A DNA stretch of 64,000 nt from NCBI RefSeq assembly GCF_013141765.1, contig NZ_WHOD01000067.1, forward strand, positions 176,496 through 240,495, in the 5' to 3' direction. The notes under the pieces were generated by a model. It searched no databases. It had not been told where the DNA came from and was given only the letters and a program-made list of their open reading frames with translations. Positions within the stretch are counted from its first letter, which is position 1. Every line of letters starts with the position of its first letter. Of this stretch, positions 55,636-64,000 are shown piece by piece. Origin of the DNA: Paenibacillus foliorum (GTDB taxonomy: Bacteria; Bacillota; Bacilli; Paenibacillales; NBRC-103111). The position numbers and the translations under genes were made by a program.

Positions 55636-57645
55636 ATGGAAGACCTATCAGCCTACCGGGAAGCGTTTATTGAAGAACTGGTGGATCAGCTTGAACGTAT
55701 GGAGCAAGACTTGCTTTCTATGGAAAAGGACACATCGGAGGAAATAGTCCAATCCATCTTCCGTTCCGCCCATACCATTAAAGGCTCCTCAGCTGCTATG
55801 GGTTTTGACGAGATGAAGTCTTTAACTCATGAGGTGGAGCATTTACTGGATATGGTGCGGGGAAATAAGCTTGAGGTTGATTACCGACTTGTTAATTTGC
55901 TATTTGGTGCTTTGGATGTGTTGAAAGCACTGCGTGACGAATATATGCGTGGACATAACTATTCGGATATTTCCAAATTGTTATATGACCTGCGGAATTT
56001 CGCCAAGGGTGCAGAAGCACTCCCTCAATTGAAGAATTTACCGGGGCTCACTTTAGAGCAGTCGCTCAGGCTGGAGGAAGCGGTGGAGTCTGGGCTGCAC
56101 CTGTTAAGAATTCAGCTAAGTTTGACGGACGACTGCCCCATGAAAGCCGCGCGGTTTCACTTAATTGCTCAAGAAATAACAAACCAATACGGTGCTATTA
56201 TTTTATCCGAGCCGTCAGTTTGGTTTAATCAAGAGGATGTAACAGCGGATGAGGCCTATTCTGAATCCGTATTTTTAGTAAGCACCTCTCTGGATATCAG
56301 GGACGTGCAGAATCAGGCGTCACTCCTTACGGATGTGAGGTTTGCTAATGTGGAGCCCTACAAGTCGCAGTTAAGTAAACAGGAAGGCACTCCATTGCCT
56401 GGTCCTAAAGAAACTGTAGTAGAAGAAAAAAGTAAACAGGGACCTCAAACTATTCGCGTCAGTGTTGAGCGGTTGGAGCATCTTATGAATCTGGTGGGAG
56501 AGCTTCTTATTGATCAGACCTCGCTCTCCCAGCTGAAACAGTCGGTGTCCCATCGGTTTGCGAATGAACCATTTGTAGAGAGGCTAAGCGACATAACCGA
56601 TCATATGTCCAGCATCGTGGAAGAGCTGCAAGAAAGCGTCATGAAAGCACGTATGCTGCCTATTGAGCATTTGTTTAACCGTTTCCCTAGAATGGTCAGG
56701 GACCTTTCTCAGAAGCTGGACAAAGAAATCGAGTTAGTGTTAGAAGGTATGGAAACGGAGCTGGACCGGACACTTATTGAAGAAATAGGGGATCCCTTGA
56801 TTCATTTAATACGCAATGCGGTTGATCACGGTATTGAACCTGCAGAGGTGCGTGTTGGCAAAGGGAAGAGAGCCAGAGGCCGTGTCCGCCTAAACTCGTA
56901 TCATGAGGATAATCAGGTTGTTATTACCGTAGAAGATGATGGAGCGGGGATTATTCCGGAGCGGATTAAAGCTTCTGCATTGCGCAAGGGGATTATCTCA
57001 GAGGAGGAAGCGGGTAGACTTTCTGACCACGGCGCCATATGTCTAATCTTCCAGCCGGGCTTTTCAACGGCTGCATCGGTTAGCGAGGTGTCCGGACGAG
57101 GTGTAGGTATGGATATTGTCCGTAATCAGATTGAGAGACTTAATGGCTTAATAGACATTCAGTCTACTCCCGATCTGGGTACTTGCTTTACGGTTCGCAT
57201 CCCGTTAACATTGGCAATTATCACAGGTCTGATGGTAAAGGTCTGCGATCGTGATTTCGTAATTCCAATGAATAACGTAATTGAGATAGTTCGTGTCCCT
57301 ATGGAAGAGATTCAAACAGTACAAGGGGAGAGCGTTATTGTGATACGCGATCAGGTAATCCCTCTTGTTTGGTTGTGCGATGCACTACAATATACTAAAG
57401 GGAAGATTCAAGGTAAATTCATCCCTATTGTCGTAGTGGGCTCGGCAGAAAAGAAGCTCGCATTGGCAGTTGACGAGCTGCTCGGCAATCAAGAAATTGT
57501 TATCAAAACGTTAGGAACGTTTTTAGGGAAAATTCCTTTTATAGCTGGAGCTACAATACTTGGGAATGGTCGAGTTGCCCTAATCCTAGAAATTTCCTAT
57601 TTAATCCAGAAGTTAAAGAAGAACAAAGCTAGAGTCGTTGTATGA
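55636..57645 (+). CDS. cheA: Chemotaxis histidine kinase CheA
   Basis: The protein has 669 residues from ATG 55636, with GGGAGGCGGATTCTA upstream; a longer frame overlaps cheW. The domains are P1/Hpt with phosphorylatable His46 (RSAHTIKGSSAAMGF), a P2-like CheY/CheB docking domain (about 155-255), P3 dimerisation (about 280-350), a P4 ATPase with LIRNAVDHGIE, VEDDGAGI and GRGVGMDIV, and a P5 CheW-like domain (about 535-665). All kinase boxes are present. No CheY, CheB or CheR is beside it, so its response regulator must lie elsewhere. It may be a paralogue with an output other than flagellar switching. Confidence 0.95.
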   Translation: MEDLSAYREAFIEELVDQLERMEQDLLSMEKDTSEEIVQSIFRSAHTIKGSSAAMGFDEMKSLTHEVEHLLDMVRGNKLEVDYRLVNLLFGALDVLKALRDEYMRGHNYSDISKLLYDLRNFAKGAEALPQLKNLPGLTLEQSLRLEEAVESGLHLLRIQLSLTDDCPMKAARFHLIAQEITNQYGAIILSEPSVWFNQEDVTADEAYSESVFLVSTSLDIRDVQNQASLLTDVRFANVEPYKSQLSKQEGTPLPGPKETVVEEKSKQGPQTIRVSVERLEHLMNLVGELLIDQTSLSQLKQSVSHRFANEPFVERLSDITDHMSSIVEELQESVMKARMLPIEHLFNRFPRMVRDLSQKLDKEIELVLEGMETELDRTLIEEIGDPLIHLIRNAVDHGIEPAEVRVGKGKRARGRVRLNSYHEDNQVVITVEDDGAGIIPERIKASALRKGIISEEEAGRLSDHGAICLIFQPGFSTAASVSEVSGRGVGMDIVRNQIERLNGLIDIQSTPDLGTCFTVRIPLTLAIITGLMVKVCDRDFVIPMNNVIEIVRVPMEEIQTVQGESVIVIRDQVIPLVWLCDALQYTKGKIQGKFIPIVVVGSAEKKLALAVDELLGNQEIVIKTLGTFLGKIPFIAGATILGNGRVALILEISYLIQKLKKNKARVVV

Positions 57646-57700
57646 TAGGCTTGCTTCGATAGCCGCGCAGCGTCCGCATTCTAGCTGATTTATACAAGTG

Positions 57701-57742
57701 GGTTCTTACTCTTGCGAATATTCAAGAGTAAGAACCTTTTTT
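57701..57742 (+). terminator. Terminator of the MCP-cheW-cheA operon
   Basis: A perfect 14 bp stem (57701-57714 with 57723-57736) is followed by TTTTTT. Confidence 0.95.
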
Positions 57743-57894
57743 GTCATTAGTTCGATTATATCGTATCTATCTAACCTTAGAGATGCAAAGGTATTTGTCT
57801 TTCATATAACGATATGGACTAGCACATTTTTCCGTGGTTCCCCATTGGCGATAGAGAGTGTATAATGCGAAGGGGTGTTCCCATCAAAACAAAT

Positions 57895-57923
57895 TTGACA
57901 CAGATTCAGGGGTAGCTTAGACT
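57895..57923 (+). promoter_or_regulatory. Promoter of pcrB-pcrA-ligA
   Basis: A consensus -35 TTGACA (57895-57900) lies 17 bases before TAGACT (57918-57923), about 75 bases before pcrB. A second TATAAT at 57861-57866 has only a poor -35 (TTCCCC). The rest of the 57743-57996 gap shows nothing else. Confidence 0.6.
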
Positions 57924-57996
57924 AATTTTTAGGGAACAAAAATGATACGTCGCTTCATTAATAAAGTGACTAAGTATTGCTGGGAGGCACGGCCTT

Positions 57997-58689
57997 TTGT
58001 TATTGGATATGAAGCAATGGAAGCATGTTTTTAAGCTGGACCCTGACCGTGAGCTTTCGGACGATCAGTTGGACCGTCTCTGCTTATCAGGAACAGATGC
58101 CATTCTGGTTGGCGGGTCCTCGGGTGTTACCTATGATAATACGGTTGATTTGCTTGCGAGAATTCGTAGATATGAAGTGCCTTGTGTACTGGAGGTCTCC
58201 AATCAAGACGCTATTGTGCCGGGGTATGATTTATTTTTTATACCCATTGTATTAAATGCACGGGATCCGCAATGGATCGTTGGGCATCATCATCAAGCGC
58301 TTCGTGAATATGGAGCTATTCTGGATTGGCAGCAAGTCATGACAGAAGGCTATATTATGCTGAACGGGGAATCGACTGCCGCATTAATTACAGAAGCCGA
58401 TACTCAGTTGGATACAAAAGACGTTGAAGCCTATGTGAGAATGGCCGATCGGTTGTTTCATTGTTCCATTGTGTATCTGGAATATAGCGGAGTGTTCGGA
58501 GATATGAATATCGTATCACGCGCCCGAGATTTGCTGCATCATTCACGGCTTTTTTACGGAGGCGGAATTGACGGTCCTGACAAAGCGCGCGAAGCAGCCA
58601 AAGCGGCACATACCGTTGTGGTCGGAAATGTGGTTTACGAGCAATTTGAACAGGCTCTGGCAACAGTTGAGGCAGTTAAAACCATTTAA
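57997..58689 (+). CDS. pcrB: Heptaprenylglyceryl phosphate synthase PcrB
   Basis: The 230-residue TIM-barrel protein transfers a C35 heptaprenyl chain to glycerol-1-phosphate, making an archaeal-type ether lipid precursor in Bacilli. The family blocks are DPDRELSDDQLDRLCLSGTDAILVGGSSGVT (split at about 15-45), VYLEYSGVFGD, YGGGIDGPDKAREAAKAAHTVVVGN. TTG 57997 is used with GGGAGG upstream; ATG 58009 is an alternative. It precedes pcrA and ligA as in Bacillus. Length is normal for PcrB. Confidence 0.93.
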   Translation: MLLDMKQWKHVFKLDPDRELSDDQLDRLCLSGTDAILVGGSSGVTYDNTVDLLARIRRYEVPCVLEVSNQDAIVPGYDLFFIPIVLNARDPQWIVGHHHQALREYGAILDWQQVMTEGYIMLNGESTAALITEADTQLDTKDVEAYVRMADRLFHCSIVYLEYSGVFGDMNIVSRARDLLHHSRLFYGGGIDGPDKAREAAKAAHTVVVGNVVYEQFEQALATVEAVKTI

Positions 58690-58780
58690 AATCATTTATT
58701 TGTTAGTAGTATCACTTACTTCATTTTATTAAAAATAAATAAACTCATATAAGAAACCGTTATCGAAGGGATTAGATATT

Positions 58781-61126
58781 ATGAATGAAACCATCGATTT
58801 ATTTGCATCTATAGATTCTTTGAATCCTCAGCAAAAGAAAGCTGTCGAGGCCGTGGACGGACCTCTTTTAATTATGGCAGGAGCAGGCAGCGGCAAGACC
58901 CGGGTGCTGACGCACCGCATCGCTTATTTGATTGCAACGAGAAGGGCTGCGCCATGGAGCATATTGGCCATTACCTTTACAAACAAAGCATCGCGCGAAA
59001 TGCAGGAGCGGGTTAGTTCGCTGGTCGGCCCGAATGGCCGAGATATCTGGGTATCTACTTTCCACTCCATGTGTGTGCGCATCTTGCGCAAGGATATTTC
59101 ACGCATCGGCTTTACCAACAATTTCACCATTCTTGATTCGGGCGATCAATTGTCCGTAATTAAAAACTGCATGAAGGAGCTCAACATCGATACCAAGAAG
59201 TTCGAGCCCAAAGCAGTTCAAGCAGCAATGGGCGGCTACAAGAATGAACTGAAAACTCCGGAGATGGTTGAAAGTACGATCGGGGATTACTTCGACGGCC
59301 TCGTAGCAAAGGTGTACAAGCTGTATCAGAAAAAGCTAAGGCATAATAACTCACTGGATTTTGATGACTTGATTATGACGACGATACAGTTATTTAAAGA
59401 AGAGCCCGAGGTGCTGGAATTTTACCAAAATAAGTTCCAGTACATCCACGTTGATGAATACCAGGATACGAACCGCGCTCAATATATGCTTTGTTTAATG
59501 CTGGCGGATAAGCACAAGCGCATATGTGTTGTTGGAGACAGTGACCAGTCGATTTACCGTTGGCGCGGGGCCGATATTAGCAACATCCTCAATTTCGAGC
59601 AGGATTATCCGAAGGCGACGACTATTTTATTGGAACAAAATTATCGTTCTACCTCCACAATTTTGACTGCAGCAAACAAAGTGATTGCTAACAATACGGG
59701 CCGCAAAGCGAAAAATTTGTGGACCAGCAAGGGAGACGGCAGCAAAATACGCATGTACCAAGCGGATTCCGAGCATGAGGAAGGGTATTTTATTACAAGC
59801 GAGATTAATAAACATATAGCTAGTGGCAAAAGATATGAGGATCATGCCATTCTTTACCGGACCAATGCTCAGTCACGTATTATAGAGGAAATACTGATCA
59901 AATCGGATATTCCCTACCAAATCGTGGGCGGAGTCAAGTTCTATGATCGTAAAGAAATTAAGGATATTCTCGCTTATCTGCGGCTTATTTCCAATCCCAA
60001 TGATGACATCAGCTTCGCGCGGGTTGTAAATGTGCCGAAACGGGGGATAGGCGATACGACGGTTGATCGATTAGCGGAAGCCGCAGCTCGCAGAGGCGTT
60101 TCTTTATTTACGGTCCTTGAGGAAGTGGACGGTATGGAGATTGGGGCAAAGACGAAGCATGCTCTGGCTGATTTCCGCGAAATGATCGACAACCTGCACC
60201 GCATGGTCGACTATTTATCTGTAACGGAATTAACGGAAAAAATGCTCGAGCTTACCCAATACCGCCTCGAATTTCAACGTGAAAAAACGATTGAATCAAC
60301 CGCGCGGCTGGAAAATATCGATGAGTTTTTGTCCGTTACGATGGATTTTGAGAAGCGCAACGAGGACAAAACGCTGATCTCTTTCCTTACCGATTTGGCG
60401 TTGATTGCTGACATCGATTCCTTGAACAAAACCGAGGAGGATAAGGCGGACAGCAGTAATGCTGTCGTATTGATGACTATGCACAGTGCCAAGGGTCTAG
60501 AGTTTCCTGTTGTCTTTATTATAGGTATGGAGGAAGGAGTATTCCCTCACAGCCGTGCATCGAATGACAACGAGGAGCTTGAGGAAGAGCGCAGACTTGC
60601 TTATGTAGGCATTACGCGTGCGGAGCAGGAGCTGTATCTCACCTGCGCCAGAATGCGCACCTTGTTCGGGCGTACCAACATGAACGCCCCCTCGCGATTC
60701 CTTACGGAAATCCCTGAGGAGCTGCTGGAGCTGGCTTCGCCTGGCCGCACCATTGGCGGCCGCTCGGGCGGCGCCTCACCGAGCCGTGAGAGCCGCTACG
60801 GCTCCACGGGCAGCTTCGGCGGCGCCAAGGCCCCGGCGGCTCCCGCCTCCGGCGGCAGAACCGTCAGCTTCCGGTCCTCCGTGCCCGGAAGCGAAGCTCC
60901 AACCAGCGTAGTCCGGCCGGCTGCGGCAAGTGCTGGCGGCGCTGCCGCCGGGTCGCTGCCCGATTTCAAAATGGGCGATAAAGTCGCCCATGGCAAGTGG
61001 GGCATCGGTACCGTAGTCGCCATGAAAGGCTCCGGCGACGACACCGAGCTGCAGATCGCGTTTCCTGCGCCTGTGGGAGTGAAGCGGCTGCTCGCCAAGT
61101 TCGCGCCGATTACGAAACAGGGCTAG
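58781..61126 (+). CDS. pcrA: ATP-dependent DNA helicase PcrA (UvrD family)
   Basis: The 781-residue superfamily 1A 3'-5' helicase has Walker A GAGSGKT at residues 34-40, the [11 protein letters not shown] motif near 225-235, [14 protein letters not shown] and [11 protein letters not shown], and the late motif [16 protein letters not shown]. All point to an active helicase in repair and replication-fork maintenance. The C-terminal end is a Tudor-like domain (about 725-778, [16 protein letters not shown]) that contacts RNA polymerase. Between them lies an unusually long Gly/Ser/Ala/Pro linker (about 650-722) encoded by very GC-rich DNA. It lies between pcrB and ligA in the classic order. Confidence 0.97.
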   Translation: MNETIDLFASIDSLNPQQKKAVEAVDGPLLIMAGAGSGKTRVLTHRIAYLIATRRAAPWSILAITFTNKASREMQERVSSLVGPNGRDIWVSTFHSMCVRILRKDISRIGFTNNFTILDSGDQLSVIKNCMKELNIDTKKFEPKAVQAAMGGYKNELKTPEMVESTIGDYFDGLVAKVYKLYQKKLRHNNSLDFDDLIMTTIQLFKEEPEVLEFYQNKFQYIHVDEYQDTNRAQYMLCLMLADKHKRICVVGDSDQSIYRWRGADISNILNFEQDYPKATTILLEQNYRSTSTILTAANKVIANNTGRKAKNLWTSKGDGSKIRMYQADSEHEEGYFITSEINKHIASGKRYEDHAILYRTNAQSRIIEEILIKSDIPYQIVGGVKFYDRKEIKDILAYLRLISNPNDDISFARVVNVPKRGIGDTTVDRLAEAAARRGVSLFTVLEEVDGMEIGAKTKHALADFREMIDNLHRMVDYLSVTELTEKMLELTQYRLEFQREKTIESTARLENIDEFLSVTMDFEKRNEDKTLISFLTDLALIADIDSLNKTEEDKADSSNAVVLMTMHSAKGLEFPVVFIIGMEEGVFPHSRASNDNEELEEERRLAYVGITRAEQELYLTCARMRTLFGRTNMNAPSRFLTEIPEELLELASPGRTIGGRSGGASPSRESRYGSTGSFGGAKAPAAPASGGRTVSFRSSVPGSEAPTSVVRPAAASAGGAAAGSLPDFKMGDKVAHGKWGIGTVVAMKGSGDDTELQIAFPAPVGVKRLLAKFAPITKQG

Positions 61127-61198
61127 CAGCTTTGCTGTGAGCCCAATATAGCATCGTAATGCTTTTGTGTAATGTTTATTCGCCAATGCTTCTATTAG

Positions 61199-63251
<2,053 letters not shown>

Positions 63252-63800
63252 ATACTTTCTTATATGACGGACGATGGGTTAAGCGACATGTGTGGACTCT
63301 CCGAGCAATTTATTGCAAAGGTTCGTTCGATTTCTCGGAAAATGCTGCTCCTCTCAAACAGCTTTGCATAAATTGATATCCTAATGTACATTCTTTTTAA
63401 GGGCTGGGTAGTAATCCTGAGTAAGTAAGTCAAAGTCGCAATCAAATACAAAAGGGAATACTGCTGTTGTTGACATCCCTAAACACTACCGTAATTTCAA
63501 TAATGGGATAGAGCTGCGTGTTTAATGTGGTGGTTAACTTCTAGGGAGTAAGGATTTAAGAATAACATGTTGAGCTTATAATCTCAGGCAAGAAAATGAA
63601 TAATATTGTGGTGGATAGCAGTCTGTTAAAGTATTTGGCTAGAGGTCGCATTCATCAAGGATCTAAAAGGGTTTGGCGACGTGATAAGAGCTATTTCATG
63701 CTCATTCATAAATAATTGAAAAAAATAGTTGCATTTAGTATCGCATCTATGGTACATTACCACTTGTCGCCGCTGAGCCGGTGATGAATTATAAAGAAAC
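63252..63800. other. Gene-poor stretch before the rRNA leader
   Basis: No convincing gene is seen. A 39-codon frame at 63596-63715 (MNNIVVDSSLLKYLARG...) has no clear ribosome site and is doubtful. A weak promoter-like TTGCAT with TACATT 18 bases later lies at about 63731-63760. Confidence 0.5.
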
Positions 63801-63827
63801 AGCATGAATATGGAAATAAAAAAGATG

Positions 63828-63856
63828 TTGCAATGTACAGTCGTTTCTGGTAAGAT
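63828..63856 (+). promoter_or_regulatory. Probable rRNA operon promoter
   Basis: -35 TTGCAA (63828-63833) and -10 TAAGAT (63851-63856) are 17 bases apart, upstream of a boxA-like leader. A small TGTCAC/GTGACA hairpin follows at about 63864-63885. The 16S gene itself is not in the window. Confidence 0.65.
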
Positions 63857-63901
63857 AAATTCTTGTCACGACAAAAACAGTGACATCCAAACAGCACTGA
63901 A

Positions 63902-63921
63902 AGCTCTTTGAAAACTGAACA
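63902..63921 (+). promoter_or_regulatory. boxA-like rRNA leader element
   Basis: AGCTCTTTGAAAACTGAACA matches the antitermination-type leader found before 16S rRNA genes in Bacillus and Paenibacillus (recalled form TGCTCTTTGAAAACTRAACA). It indicates that an rRNA operon starts just beyond the right edge. Confidence 0.75.
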
Positions 63922-64000
63922 AATGATGGTTGAATGCCATAATGAATTACAAGAATTGCTAGCATTACTTTTGAGCTTAAGACAAGCTTGCGTTAAACGG

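Noticed and set aside
63596..63715. A 39-codon frame near the right end
   Set aside because: There is no convincing ribosome site or recognisable motif. It is in a gene-poor stretch before an rRNA leader.

Overview
The window looks like a chromosomal segment of a Paenibacillus-type, spore-forming, motile Firmicute. The evidence is the Bacillus-like order ftsE-ftsX-hydrolase-ctpB-minJ beside uvrB-uvrA, the pcrB-pcrA-ligA block, large SLH-domain surface proteins, CotF-like coat proteins, strong AGGAGG ribosome binding sites and moderate GC. This is inferred from gene content only; no 16S rRNA sequence lies inside the window.

Layout. 1-3.2 kb: arginine biosynthesis (3' end of argF, argG, argH). 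3.2-3.3 kb: a dense cluster of DnaA-box-like 9-mers. 3.35-11 kb: a VanW/G5 wall protein facing left, then cell-envelope and division genes facing right (ftsE, ftsX, a secreted M23 hydrolase, ctpB, a MinJ-like PDZ membrane protein). 11.2-12.7 kb: flagellar stator genes motB and motA, facing left. 12.8-18 kb: uvrB and uvrA behind a promoter with a LexA/SOS-like box. 18.2-20.4 kb: a small membrane protein, a sugar-phosphate isomerase-like TIM barrel and two small unknown genes.

20.5-27.7 kb holds the most notable locus, a six-gene leftward operon. In transcription order it encodes a large membrane-anchored FG-GAP protein, a carrier protein, a class II aaRS-like amino acid:[carrier protein] ligase, a DltD-like SGNH protein, an unlisted 36-residue DltX-like microprotein and a DltB-like MBOAT. 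It resembles the dlt teichoic-acid D-alanylation pathway, but the NRPS-type adenylating enzyme DltA is replaced by a tRNA-synthetase relative. I infer a pathway that esterifies an extracellular polymer with an amino acid, perhaps glycine or alanine.

27.9-32.2 kb: a membrane GGDEF protein and a long U32 peptidase-family protein. 32.3-44.3 kb: two SLH surface proteins with structured 5' leaders. Between them lies a PadR regulator with a clear dyad operator, coupled to a SEDS (FtsW/RodA-like) protein carrying an N-terminal HAAS-like domain. They are followed by a BTAD-type regulator and a STAS protein. 44.5-49 kb: a Gld-like ABC export operon (ATPase, permease, auxiliary protein, DUF4340 protein) with a triple tandem repeat inside it. 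49.2-51.7 kb: a pectinesterase without a signal peptide and an orphan lipoprotein solute-binding protein. 52-53.2 kb: two coat-like proteins. 53.6-57.6 kb: a compact MCP-CheW-CheA chemosensory operon. 57.9-63.2 kb: pcrB-pcrA-ligA. The last 200 bases look like an rRNA leader, so a 16S gene probably begins just past the window.
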